A stretch of DNA of 64,000 bases from Archangiaceae bacterium (GTDB lineage Bacteria > Myxococcota > Myxococcia > Myxococcales > Myxococcaceae), in the NCBI GenBank assembly GCA_016714225.1, contig JADJNS010000020.1:62001-126000 (forward strand), in the 5' to 3' direction. Shown here piece by piece: positions 52,750-63,255 of this stretch. The notes beneath the pieces are model-generated. The model was not told the origin of the DNA. It did not search any database and saw nothing but the letters and a program-made list of their open reading frames with translations. Numbering within the stretch: the first letter of the stretch is position 1; each line of letters starts with the position of its first letter. Both the position numbers and the translations under genes were made by a program.

Positions 52750-53727
52750 TCAGTGGGGGGGCGCGTAGCCGCCGCCGCAGTGGCTGGCGAGCACGCCGCG
52801 CAAGAAGGCCGCGTGAACGTCGAGCCGCAGCCCCAGACCGAAGTTCGGCTTGCCGGTGATGGGGTCGGCGGTGCCGGCGTTGGTGACGCCGATGAGCAGC
52901 GGCTCTTCGTCGTCGAACGATCGCTGCCGAATCACTCCCGAGCCCGAGTCGCCGGTCGCCACGCTGGCGCCGAAGCTGAAGTACGAGGTGTCGAGCGTGA
53001 AGGGCTCGCCGATGTCGGGGACCACGCAGGCGCCGAAGGTGTTCGACACGCACCCGAACGGAATGTGCTTCAGCACCCGGCGCTTCATGCCGCCTTCGGT
53101 GATGCCCGCCTCTTCGTAGGTGTCGGGGTCGAACCGCTCGGCGATGACGCCGCGGCCGACGACCGCGACCTGGGCCGGCTTGTTCGCGGTGAGCGGGCGC
53201 AGGTCGAGGCGCACCGGGCGCGCCACGCTGCGCGGAATCGAGCGCTTCAGCTTGAGCACCACCAGGTCGCCGGCGCACGAGAGGTTCGACACCGGCGAGA
53301 CCAGCACCTTCTCGACCTCGACCCAGGTGGGGTGGCCCAGCGCGACCGAGAGGTCGGTGGTCACCCGCAGCGGGCTCGACGACAGCGGGGTGGTGGTGAA
53401 GTGCGCGTCGCAGAAGCCGGTCGAGTTGGTGAAGTCGAGCTCGTGAACGCAGTGGCGCGCGGTCAGCACCAGGTTCGGGCCGATCAGCGAGCCGGTGCAG
53501 CGGCTGTGCTCGGTGAGGCAGGCACCCACCGGCCCGGCGGCGGGGTTCGAGTTGAGCGCGCCCGAGCAGATGCCCACGCTCCACTTGTTGCGGTAGTCGA
53601 CCGGAGCGTTCAGCAGGTCGGCTGCGTAGTTGTCGAGCGCGTCGGGTTCAGCGCTCGGCGCGCCGAGGCCGCAGGCCGACAGGCCAGCGGCGAAGGTGAT
53701 GGCAAACATCGTTCGAGACAGCTTCAT
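52750..53727 (-). CDS. Trypsin-like serine protease lipoprotein
   Basis: 325 residues. Lipobox LSAC (Cys19). Catalytic triad of a chymotrypsin fold: His in TARHC (about 92), Asp in GDLVVLKL (about 150) and Ser in GDSGSG (about 262). Extra cysteines could form disulphides. As a lipoprotein it is probably held in the outer membrane facing out. It is followed by the metzincin gene, so the two may act on the same substrates. The ATG at 53727 is the only good start. Confidence 0.93.
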   Translation of the reverse strand: MKLSRTMFAITFAAGLSACGLGAPSAEPDALDNYAADLLNAPVDYRNKWSVGICSGALNSNPAAGPVGACLTEHSRCTGSLIGPNLVLTARHCVHELDFTNSTGFCDAHFTTTPLSSSPLRVTTDLSVALGHPTWVEVEKVLVSPVSNLSCAGDLVVLKLKRSIPRSVARPVRLDLRPLTANKPAQVAVVGRGVIAERFDPDTYEEAGITEGGMKRRVLKHIPFGCVSNTFGACVVPDIGEPFTLDTSYFSFGASVATGDSGSGVIRQRSFDDEEPLLIGVTNAGTADPITGKPNFGLGLRLDVHAAFLRGVLASHCGGGYAPPH

Positions 53728-53950
53728 TGAAGGCTCCAGGGGGAACTGCGGGTGGGTGCTTCGGTGTGGCGTCGACTGGCGTCACACGGGGTGATGTTGG
53801 GCTGCGGGCTGCGCTCGGTTCGCGCGACGACGGTGATTGGCCGGCGCGGTCAAGACTCCAGCGCGGCGGCGGTGTCGATGATCTGCCGCGCATAGCGAAC
53901 CGAGATGGTGGCGCCCGAGCCCCTCGGCGTGCTGCGCGCGGGGGGCGCGC

Positions 53951-54241
53951 TCAGCTCCACAGCCGGCTCGGGTGGGCCACGTCGCCGCGAAGCGCGCTCG
54001 CCGCGTTGTCGACGCTGGTCGCCAACGCGACCCCGGCTGCGATCGGCACGACGATGGGAATCAGCGCCGCCTGCTGGGCCCTCGCCGAGAAGCTGCTGTT
54101 GCTCGAGAAACCCTCTCTGATGGCGTCGACGGTGGTGTCGACCAGCTGCGCGACGTTGAACGGGGTGGCGGCGAGGTCGGTGGCGGCCTTGGTGAGGCGT
54201 TCGGCGAGGGGCACTGCAGACTTCGGGCGAGACGTCTTCAT
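53951..54241 (-). CDS. Small hypothetical membrane protein
   Basis: 96 residues. Residues about 50-75 (AALIPIVVPIAAGVALATSV) are one hydrophobic helix. A helical N-terminal half (LTKAATDLAATPFNVAQLV) precedes it. The start at 54241 (ATG) drops eleven residues from the longest reading. No family recognised. It sits between the lipase and protease genes on the same strand, with 223 bases downstream free of genes. Confidence 0.55.
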   Translation of the reverse strand: MKTSRPKSAVPLAERLTKAATDLAATPFNVAQLVDTTVDAIREGFSSNSSFSARAQQAALIPIVVPIAAGVALATSVDNAASALRGDVAHPSRLWS

Positions 54242-54289
54242 GGCGAGGCTCCGGTGGGTGCTGCGGGGTGGCACTGCGGGGTGAGGGCG

Positions 54290-55843
54290 TCAGGGGGCGA
54301 AGACGGCCCGAACGAAGGCCTGGGCGCTGGTGGCGGCGGTGCCGCCGTCGGGGCCGGTGCAGCTGCCTGTGCCGGTGCCGAACATCCACCGGAAGGCGTC
54401 GTGGTTGGCGCCGCGCGCAAACCAGGGCGCGCCGAGGTCGTTGCCCGGGTAGACGCAGGCGGTGACGCCCGACGGGTTCTGGGCCCGCTCGAGCGCGACC
54501 AGGGCGGCGGTGCGGTGGGGGTCGATGAACGGGTCGCCGGTCACCTGGCCGATGAACATCGGCACCCGGGTGGGCGCGTTGCCGGGGCTGTTCGCGCGCA
54601 GCGCCGCGGCCGCCGCCGGCACGCTGAGCGGGTCGACGCGCAGCGTGGGGTGGTTGGGGGCGAGCGCCAGGCTGAACGTGCTGACCCAGTCGTCGATCGC
54701 GTCGAACGACAGGCAGCCCCGCCCGGCGGTGCGGCCGAACGCGCCGAGCGCCTGCGAGCTCAGCAGGTCGATGGGGTGAAGGTCGCGGTTCTCGAGCGAG
54801 AGGCCGACCAGCACCATCGGGGTCAAGATGCGCGCGAGCTCGGGCACGGTGTAGCCGTTGCTGGCGAGGTCCGAGCCCGGCGCACCGGCCATCACCCCCA
54901 CCAGCTCGGTGTCGGTGCCGTAGCCACGCGTCCACGTCTCGCCGGTGGCGAGCGCCGCGTGGCCGCCTTGCGAGACGCCGAGCGCGGCCCACCGCGGGCG
55001 CGGGCCGAGGTCGGCGTCGGGCAGCGCGCGGGCGGCGCGCACCAGGTCGATGGTCGCGCGGCCCTCGCCCTCGATCGAGAGGTACGGGTGGCTCACGTCG
55101 CGCATCGGCTGCAGCTGCTGCCAGACGGCGAGCGGGTCGGTGACGCGCGCGTTCACGTCGGGAGAGCGCAGCCCGTCGTCGCGCCCCAGCCCGAGAAAGT
55201 CGGGCACCACCACCACGGCTCCGGGCGCGGAGGCAGGCGAGACCTGGTCGAACATCACGTGCGCATCGAGCTGCACCGCGGTGCTGGGAGCGCACTGAGG
55301 CACCACGCCGGTGGTGCCATGGGTGTTCGCCAGCACCGGCCGGGGGCCTGCAGCCGCCGCGACCGGCACCACCGCGTTGCCGCTCAGCGCGACGGGCACC
55401 TCGAGCGTGCCGCCGTCTTGATGCAGCAGCACGCTCGACTTGTAGAGCACCCGCCAGGTGCGGCGCCCCGCGAAGCGCTGCCCGCCGTCGGCCAGCTCGG
55501 CGCTCTCGCACGCCAGCAGCCACCCGTTGGGCACCGCGAGGCTCACGGCGCGGTGAATGAACCCGGCCGAAGTCGGAGAGCAGGCGACCGTCGGCTGTTG
55601 GGCGCTGCCGGCGTCGACCGGCTGCGCGGTGCCGCCGGCCGAGCCGGCCGTGCCTCCGCCGCTGGTGCCGCCGGCCGAGCTGCCACCGGCGGTGCCGGGC
55701 CCCACGTCGCCGCCACCGCCCACGCCATCGGCCGCTGCGGTGCCTCCGGCGGCTCCCGCGTCGAGGGGCCCGAGGTCGAGCGCAGTCGGGGCGCCGCAGG
55801 CGAGCAAGAGCGCGCTCGAGAGGGCCAGGTGGGTTCGTTTCAT
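54290..55843 (-). CDS. Secreted lipase-type alpha/beta hydrolase lipoprotein
   Basis: 517 residues. Lipobox LLAC (Cys16), then a Gly/Ala/Ser/Thr linker to about residue 85. The fold has VLANTHGTTGVVPQ as the oxyanion strand, VVVVPDFLGLGRDDG, and the nucleophile elbow GVSQGGHAA (about 283-291). Candidate acid and histidine are in GDPFIDP and ANHDAFRW. It resembles secretory lipases of the LIP family (PF03583), which are mostly fungal or actinobacterial. The start at 55843 (ATG) was chosen for its signal. The AraC gene is divergent and may control it. Confidence 0.88.
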   Translation of the reverse strand: MKRTHLALSSALLLACGAPTALDLGPLDAGAAGGTAAADGVGGGGDVGPGTAGGSSAGGTSGGGTAGSAGGTAQPVDAGSAQQPTVACSPTSAGFIHRAVSLAVPNGWLLACESAELADGGQRFAGRRTWRVLYKSSVLLHQDGGTLEVPVALSGNAVVPVAAAAGPRPVLANTHGTTGVVPQCAPSTAVQLDAHVMFDQVSPASAPGAVVVVPDFLGLGRDDGLRSPDVNARVTDPLAVWQQLQPMRDVSHPYLSIEGEGRATIDLVRAARALPDADLGPRPRWAALGVSQGGHAALATGETWTRGYGTDTELVGVMAGAPGSDLASNGYTVPELARILTPMVLVGLSLENRDLHPIDLLSSQALGAFGRTAGRGCLSFDAIDDWVSTFSLALAPNHPTLRVDPLSVPAAAAALRANSPGNAPTRVPMFIGQVTGDPFIDPHRTAALVALERAQNPSGVTACVYPGNDLGAPWFARGANHDAFRWMFGTGTGSCTGPDGGTAATSAQAFVRAVFAP

Positions 55844-56037
55844 GATGAAACCTTTGTCGCCGGGAACCCCCTCGATGGCGCATACCGGCGCCGCCAATTC
55901 GGCTGACCTTTCACGCCAACGGGCGACGCACGCGAGCGACGCAGTTTCACTTTGCGCAGAGGAACCGCGCGCCCCGCGCGTGTCACCCGATGCGCCAGAC
56001 GGCTCGACCGTGGGCGTCACGGGTACGGTGCGTCGAC

Positions 56038-57031
56038 ATGTCTGCACCGGCTCCGCTCATCACGTCGCCCGCGTTTCGACTGATTCTCGACGCGCTCGCG
56101 CGGCACGGCGTCGACCCGACCGAGATCGCGGCCCGGCACGGGCTCGAGGGCACCTCGCTGCCGCTCCTCAGCCTGAGCGCGTTCGCCGAAGACTGCTGCG
56201 CTGCGGTGCCCGAGCGCTTGTTCGCGGTGCGGGCGGGGCTGTCGCTGCCCCGCGGCAGCTACGGAGCCCCCGAGTTTCTGTGGCGCACCGCGCCGACGCT
56301 GCGCGAGGCGTGGCACGCGGTCGACCGCAACCAGCGGCTGGTGAGCGAGCTGTTTCGCCCGGGGCTGCGGGTGCTGGCCGACGGCGCGGCGCAGCTGTTC
56401 TACCCGTCGCTGGGGCCGTCGCGGCGGCTGATTCACGAGTTCACGGTGGGCGTGGGGGTGATGATGCTGCGCGAGCTGAGCGGGGGCGCGGCGGCCATTC
56501 GCCGCATCGGGTTCGCGCACCCGGCGCCGGCCGAGCGGGCCGAGCTCGAGCGGCTGCTCGGGGCTCCGCTCGCGGCCGAGCAGGCCGACAACTACATCGA
56601 GCTCGCTCCGGGTGAGCTCGACCGGCCAGTGGTGAGCTCTGACCCGCCGCTGTTCGCGGTGCTCAGCCAGCTGGTCGATCAGGTGCGGGCCAGCGTCGAG
56701 CGGCCCAGCGACCTGCTGGGCCAGGTCGAGCAGGCGGTGGCGCAGCAGCTCTCGCGCGGCGAGGTGCGCATGGAAGCGGTGGCGCGCACCTTGCGGCTGA
56801 GCGAGCGAACCCTGCAGCGGCGGCTGAAGGAAGAGAACACCAGCCTGCGAGAGCGGGTCGAGGCGGTTCGCCTGCGCCGCGCCAGAGAGCTGGTGCTCGA
56901 GGGCGCGCTGCCGCTGTCAGAGGTGGCGTGGCGGCTGGGCTTCTCGCAGTTCACCGCGTTCGCGCGGGCCTACAAGCGGTGGACGGGAGAGTCGCCCGGA
57001 GCCGCGCGCGAGCGCCTGGCGGGGGCGTCGC

Positions 57032-57051
<20 letters not shown>
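56038..57051 (+). CDS. AraC-family regulator
   Basis: 337 residues. The N-terminal domain is the Arac-type ligand-binding form seen in OruR/ArgR-like regulators (about 1-220). The two helix-turn-helix motifs are near 265-285 (MEAVARTLRLSERTLQRRLKEE) and 305-325 (PLSEVAWRLGFSQFTAFARAYKRWTG). It probably activates the divergent lipase gene or purF-side genes. Its 3' end overlaps purF by 20 bases, convergent. The ATG at 56038 is the fourth in-frame option and gives the standard length. Confidence 0.93.
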
Positions 57052-58378
<1,327 letters not shown>

Positions 58379-58522
58379 GGTTACCGCGCAGATACCACGT
58401 AACGGCGACCGGCTGATCTCGCTTGACCGAAACCGGCCTCGTCTCGACAGAGGCCCTCCTCTTGAGTTACGGCGCACCGCATCACGCGGGGCACGCCCAT
58501 TGAATCAGAAAGGTTTCACACC

Positions 58523-59029
58523 TTGTCCACGTCGGGGGTCGGAAAGACAGGTCGGGTTTCCAACCTGTACCGAAAGTTCGGCCCCGCCATCTATTCGAGA
58601 TGCCGGCGCCTCCTAAAGGACGACGCGCTCGCGGAAGACGCGACGCAGGAGGTTTTCGTGAGGGTGATGCGCCACATCGAATCGGCTCCCGACGATGCCG
58701 CGGCCCTGGCGTGGATCTACCGAATCTCGACCAACTACTGCCTCAACCTGATCCGCGATCGCGGCCGTCAGGCCGAGCCGGTCGACGAGATTCCCGAGGC
58801 CGCGTCAGACCACCCCGAGCCCGAGATGCTCGATCGCGACCTCGCCATGCAGCTGGTCAGCCGCGCGCCCGAGAACCTGCGCGCGCCGGCAGTGCTCTAT
58901 TACATCGACGGCCTCGAGCAGGAGCAGGTGGCCCGCACGCTGGGCATCTCCCGCCGCACCGTCATCAACCGATTGGCAGAGTTCACCAACCGCTCCCGGA
59001 AGTTCATCGGCCGGGGAGACGTCACATGA
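58523..59029 (+). CDS. ECF-type RNA polymerase sigma factor
   Basis: 168 residues. Sigma region 2 is near 20-85 (LAEDATQEVFVRVMRHI, ALAWIYRISTNYCLNLIR) and region 4 near 120-160 (LEQEQVARTLGISRRTVINRL). The TTG start at 58523 has AAAGG 9 bases upstream; there is no ATG in good position. It overlaps the anti-sigma gene by ATGA, the usual arrangement. The signal it answers to is unknown. Confidence 0.92.
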   Translation: MSTSGVGKTGRVSNLYRKFGPAIYSRCRRLLKDDALAEDATQEVFVRVMRHIESAPDDAAALAWIYRISTNYCLNLIRDRGRQAEPVDEIPEAASDHPEPEMLDRDLAMQLVSRAPENLRAPAVLYYIDGLEQEQVARTLGISRRTVINRLAEFTNRSRKFIGRGDVT

Positions 59030-59772
59030 ATGCACGCGGACACCTCTCTTCCGAGACCATCGACCTGCTGTTGATGTCGGCCCTCACCGGAGATCGCCAG
59101 GCCGAGGCCAAGACCCACCTCGACGGCTGCGCGCTGTGCCAGAAGCGCTGGTCGGAGCTGAACGAAGACAAGGCGCGCTTCGAGCAGTTCGTCTTCCCCC
59201 GCACCTTGCAGAAGCTCGAGCAGCGGCTGGCGGTGCCGTCGCTGGTCGAGCGGCTGCGCGCGGGGTGGCTGATGCTGGTCCCCGCGGCGGGCGCGGTGGT
59301 GGTGGCGTCGCTGGCGGCGGCGGTCTGGCTGGGCGGCAGGTCGCCGAGCGACGACGCGCCGTACATCGGCATCAAGGGCGGCCCGACGCTCGAGGTGGTG
59401 GCGCTGCGCCCCGAGATGGGCCAGTTCCCGGTGAAGCCGACCACGGTGCTGCACCCCAAAGACAAGATTCGCTTCGTGGTGAACGGCGCGGGCTCGAAGT
59501 ACCTGATGATCGCTTCGCGCGACGGCGCAGGGGCGTTCACGGTGTACCACCCGTTCGGCGCCGAGCAGAGCGCGGCGGTCGACGAAGGGCGGGTCGAGAT
59601 TCCACGCAGCGTCGAGCTCGACGACACGCTGGGCAGCGAGCGGCTGGTGGCGGTGTTCTCCGACTCGCCCATCTCGGCGAGCGCGGTGAAGACGGCCCTC
59701 GACTCGAGCCCCGGCGACCCGAAGATCGAGAAGGCCAGGGTGGTGTCGTGGGAGTTCGTGAAGGCGAAGTGA
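59026..59772 (+). CDS. Anti-sigma factor-like membrane protein
   Basis: 248 residues. HLDGCALCQKRW (about 31-42) is the His-Cys-Cys of a zinc anti-sigma domain. One transmembrane helix (LMLVPAAGAVVVASLAAAVWL) near 85-105. The outer part (about 115-245) is beta-rich and has FVVNGAGSKYLMIASRDGAG, a pattern like sensor or DUF4384 modules. It would hold the sigma factor inactive until an envelope signal arrives. It overlaps the sigma gene and lies one base before the caspase-like gene. Confidence 0.85.
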   Translation: MNARGHLSSETIDLLLMSALTGDRQAEAKTHLDGCALCQKRWSELNEDKARFEQFVFPRTLQKLEQRLAVPSLVERLRAGWLMLVPAAGAVVVASLAAAVWLGGRSPSDDAPYIGIKGGPTLEVVALRPEMGQFPVKPTTVLHPKDKIRFVVNGAGSKYLMIASRDGAGAFTVYHPFGAEQSAAVDEGRVEIPRSVELDDTLGSERLVAVFSDSPISASAVKTALDSSPGDPKIEKARVVSWEFVKAK

Positions 59773-59773
59773 A

Positions 59774-61393
59774 GTGACCCCACGGCTGCTGTTGCTCACG
59801 GCGATGCTCGCGGCGCTCCCGGCCCTGGCCGAGACGCGCCGCGTGGCGATCGTGGTGGGCAACAACGCCGGCAGCAGCGGGCTGCAGCCCCTGCGCTACG
59901 CCGAGAGCGACGCGGGCAAGTTCGCGCGGGTGATGGTCGAGCTGGGCGACGTCTCGCCCGACGACGTGCTGCTGCTGCAGGGCCGGAGGGTGGCCGACCT
60001 CGAGCGCGCGGTGACCGACGCGCGCGAGCGGGTGGCGATGTTCAAGAAGGTGCCCGACACGCGCGCGGTGCTGCTCTTCTATTTCTCGGGCCACTCGGAC
60101 GGCGAGGCGATCGAGCTGGGCGGCGAGAACCTGCCCTACGCGCGGCTCAAGGCGATGCTGCTGGGCACCGGCGCCGACCTGCGGGTGGCCATCGTCGACG
60201 CGTGCAAGAGCGGCGCGGGCTTTCGCGAGAAGGGGGGTCACCCCTCTGACCCGTTCGTCATCAAGCTGTCGGACACGCTGGTGGCGAGCGGAGAAGCGTT
60301 CATCACCTCTTCGGCGGCCGACGAGTCGGCGCTCGAGTCGACCGAGGTGATGGGCAGCTACTTCACCCACAACTTCATCTCGGGGCTGCGCGGCGGGGCC
60401 GACACCTCGGGCGACAGGCTGGTGACCCTCGCCGAGGCGTACCGCTTCGCCTACGACCGCACCGTGTCGGCGACCAGCGTGCTGCCCATCGGGGTGCAGC
60501 ACCCCTCGTACGACTACCGCCTCTCGGGCCAGGGCGAGCTGGTGCTGGCCTCGCTGGTGAAGCCGTCGGCCACGCTGGTGGTGCCCGAGGGCAGCGAGCG
60601 CTCCCTAGTGACCGACGTGGTGCGCGATCAGGTGATCGTCGAGCTGCCGCCGGGGCCGATTCGCGAGGTGGCGCTGGCGCCGGGGCAGTACGGGCTGCGC
60701 TTGATGAAGGGCGGGCAGTCGTTCGGCGGGCGGGTGAGCCTGCTCGACGGCGCGCGCAGGGTGGTGCGGTGGGACGAGCTTTCGCTGCAGACGAGCAGCG
60801 TGACGGTGGCGCGCAAAGGCGGGGGCGAAGCGGCCGAGGCGGTGGTTGAGGCCGCCGAGGCGAAGGCGGCGAAGCCTGCGGTCTTCAGCCTGGGCCTCGG
60901 CCCGAGCCGCGACCTGTCGGACCTCTTGATTCCCGGCTCGTCGCTGGGCCTGTCGTGGGTGCTGCGCGCGGGCTTCGAGCCGAGCGCGGGCCACGGCCTC
61001 ACCGTCTCGCTGCTGGGTCAGCTGCCGGGCATGATCGGCGGGCGCACCATCGAGGCCGGCGGGCTCAACGTCGGCGGAGTGCAGGCGCGGGTGGGCTACC
61101 GCTGGGCGTTCGACTTCGGCCGGCTGTGGCTGGGCGCCGGCCCCGAGGCAGGCGGCGGGGTGTGGTTCGAGACCGGCACGCTGCCCGACCCGCAGACCCA
61201 GGTGCTCGAGCAGCGCACCGAGGCGGCCCTCTCGCCGGTGTTGGCGGCGCGGGTGACGGCGCGCTTCAAGCTGGTGAGCATCGTCTCGCTGTGCCTCGAC
61301 GGCGACTTCGCCGCGGGGCTGCTGGTGGTGAACGGCGCGGTGGCGTTTCTGCCCCTGCCCTCGGCCACCCTCGGCGTCGCCGTCGAGCTGTAA
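59774..61393 (+). CDS. Caspase-like (C14) protein with C-terminal beta domain
   Basis: 539 residues from a GTG. Signal peptide about 1-19. A caspase-fold domain covers about 20-240 with the catalytic pair His107 (FYFSGHSDG) and Cys144 (VDACKSGAG), in the usual order. The rest (about 250-539) is beta-rich; about 400-539 has the alternating pattern of an outer-membrane barrel (LTVSLLGQLPGMIGG, VGYRWAFDFGRLWLGAGPEAGG). So the caspase would be periplasmic. It is the third gene of the sigma/anti-sigma operon. Confidence 0.88.
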   Translation: MTPRLLLLTAMLAALPALAETRRVAIVVGNNAGSSGLQPLRYAESDAGKFARVMVELGDVSPDDVLLLQGRRVADLERAVTDARERVAMFKKVPDTRAVLLFYFSGHSDGEAIELGGENLPYARLKAMLLGTGADLRVAIVDACKSGAGFREKGGHPSDPFVIKLSDTLVASGEAFITSSAADESALESTEVMGSYFTHNFISGLRGGADTSGDRLVTLAEAYRFAYDRTVSATSVLPIGVQHPSYDYRLSGQGELVLASLVKPSATLVVPEGSERSLVTDVVRDQVIVELPPGPIREVALAPGQYGLRLMKGGQSFGGRVSLLDGARRVVRWDELSLQTSSVTVARKGGGEAAEAVVEAAEAKAAKPAVFSLGLGPSRDLSDLLIPGSSLGLSWVLRAGFEPSAGHGLTVSLLGQLPGMIGGRTIEAGGLNVGGVQARVGYRWAFDFGRLWLGAGPEAGGGVWFETGTLPDPQTQVLEQRTEAALSPVLAARVTARFKLVSIVSLCLDGDFAAGLLVVNGAVAFLPLPSATLGVAVEL

Positions 61394-61551
61394 GCCGCGC
61401 GTCGACGGTTTTCTGTCGGTTTACGCCGCAAACCCAATTCTCATTTTCTTTTGCACACCGCTCGGGCGCCTCGGGTCCTATCGCCACAAGCGGGGAAACA
61501 AAAAAAATTCAAACGGTGGCCCCACTGGGGACACCAATACGCGGAGTGACC

Positions 61552-63099
61552 ATGGGCATTCTCGTTCTCATCGTCGGCCTGGCGGTTCTGGGGTTCGGCT
61601 TCATTCAGCACCTGAAGGGCAAGCGCATTCTGGCGGCGCCGTTCAAGAAGACGGGCGACCTGGCGCGCGACCCGACCTCGTCGGACCCCAAGGGGGCGAT
61701 CAGCACCGAGGGCAAGGTGAACGCTCCGCAGAAGCAGCTGCTGTCGCCGTGCTCGAAGACGCCGTGCCTCTACTACGAGGTGAAGATCGAGCGGCTGTAC
61801 GAGAAGCAGGAAAAGACGCAGGACGGGTACAAGACGGTGAAGGGCTCGACCACGCTCGACACGCTCAAGGGCGGCGCGGTGGCGACCGTTGACGACGGCA
61901 GCGGCGCGATTCCCGTCGACTTCAGCAAGGGCGGCGAGTTCGACAACTTCAAGCCGGGCTTCAAGAAAGAGCTCAACGGCCGCGGCTGGGCGTCGAGCAT
62001 TCAGTTCGGCGAGCTGTCGTACGACATTCCGGTGATCTCTTCGTCCGACGGCTACACCATCGGCTTCCGCGCCACCGAGAAGCTCGTACCGGTCGAGGGC
62101 AACCTGTTCGTGCTGGGGAAGATCGAGGGCGGGACGATCATCAAGCCGGGTTGGCGCTCGATGATGGTCTCGAGCAAGGGGCGCGACGGGCTGCTCGCCT
62201 CGACCGCGAAGAAGAAGAAGTTCTCGCTGATCGGCGGCGGGGTGGGCGCGGCGGCGGCGATTCCGCTGATGATCTTCGGGCCCAAGTCGGCGCCGTCTGC
62301 CGACACGTCCTGCCACCACCTCATCGCGAACGTGCAGAAGACCTGCAGCGACAACGTCACCAGCAAGTACGGCAACGACTACAGCTGGACGGTGGAGAAG
62401 GCGGGCCGGTTCACGGTGAGCGTGACGCCGCCGGCGGGCAAGAAGTACCCGCTCGATGCGCAGATCACCATCAAGGACGCCGCGGGTGAGGTGGTCGCCG
62501 ACGTGTCGGCCGCGAGCGTGGGCGGCAAGGCCGTGGCGAGCGTCGACGCGAAGCCGGGCACCTACAAGGTGACGGTGAAGGACCTGGGCGGCGACTCGGT
62601 GAAGGGCGGCTACGACTACACGCTCGAGGTGGCCTCGCTGGGTGGCGCGGCGGTGGCGGGCGACGCGGTGGCGAAGGGCGGCGCGGCGCCGGCGGCGAAC
62701 GAGTCGGCGGCCGACTCGGCTCCGGTGCAGATCGAAGCGCCCAAGCTCGCGGCGCAGCTGATGGCGAAGCAGGCGGCCGGCTACGACGGCAAGCTGCTCG
62801 AGGTGAAGGGTCTGGTGGCCGAGGTCTCGACCGAGGTCGATGCGACCCTCGCCGTCTTCGTGACGCCCGACGCTCCCAACGGCGAGCCTTCGGTGGTCGC
62901 CGCGGCGCTGCCGGCCAAGGCGAAGGTCAAGAAGGGCCAGTTCATCACCGTGCGCGGCCTGGCCTCGGCCGACGAGCAGGGCATCATGCTCACCGGCGCC
63001 GAGCTGGTGCAGGGCAGCGGCAAGTCGGTGGCCGCGGCGCCCAAGGGCAAGACGCCCGCGAAGGGGAAGAAGGTTCAGCCTCGAAACGCGAAGAAGTGA
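61552..63099 (+). CDS. GIDE-domain membrane protein
   Basis: 515 residues. A signal anchor (VLIVGLAVLGFGFIQHL) at about 3-19. A GIDE-type domain covers about 40-200: PKGAISTEGKVNAP, a paired cysteine stretch LLSPCSKTPCLYYEVKIERLY, and a second KLVPVEGNLFVLGKIEGG. A second hydrophobic helix sits near 225-245. Two beta-domain modules follow (about 255-380 and 400-480). GIDE is the domain of the mitochondrial E3 ligase MUL1, but no RING finger is present here. Separated by 158 AT-richer bases from the caspase gene, so it may have its own promoter. A hairpin terminator follows at 63191. Confidence 0.82.
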   Translation: MGILVLIVGLAVLGFGFIQHLKGKRILAAPFKKTGDLARDPTSSDPKGAISTEGKVNAPQKQLLSPCSKTPCLYYEVKIERLYEKQEKTQDGYKTVKGSTTLDTLKGGAVATVDDGSGAIPVDFSKGGEFDNFKPGFKKELNGRGWASSIQFGELSYDIPVISSSDGYTIGFRATEKLVPVEGNLFVLGKIEGGTIIKPGWRSMMVSSKGRDGLLASTAKKKKFSLIGGGVGAAAAIPLMIFGPKSAPSADTSCHHLIANVQKTCSDNVTSKYGNDYSWTVEKAGRFTVSVTPPAGKKYPLDAQITIKDAAGEVVADVSAASVGGKAVASVDAKPGTYKVTVKDLGGDSVKGGYDYTLEVASLGGAAVAGDAVAKGGAAPAANESAADSAPVQIEAPKLAAQLMAKQAAGYDGKLLEVKGLVAEVSTEVDATLAVFVTPDAPNGEPSVVAAALPAKAKVKKGQFITVRGLASADEQGIMLTGAELVQGSGKSVAAAPKGKTPAKGKKVQPRNAKK

Positions 63100-63190
63100 T
63101 TTTCGCCGCGAACAAACAATTCGCTCCCGGCGTTTAGAGGGCGATTCAAAAAGGAGCGCGACGCTTGGACCGGGCGCGCGTTCCGCGAAT

Positions 63191-63229
63191 GGGCTCGTTC
63201 CCGATGAGGGAGCGGGCCCTTCGTGTTTT
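63191..63229 (+). terminator. Rho-independent terminator candidate
   Basis: GGGCTCGTTCCC and GGGAGCGGGCCC pair over 12 positions with two G-T wobbles and a 5-base loop, followed by TTCGTGTTTT. It lies about 90 bases after the GIDE-gene stop. Confidence 0.7.
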
Positions 63230-63255
63230 GCGGGCAGTGTGGTTTGAACCGCGAG

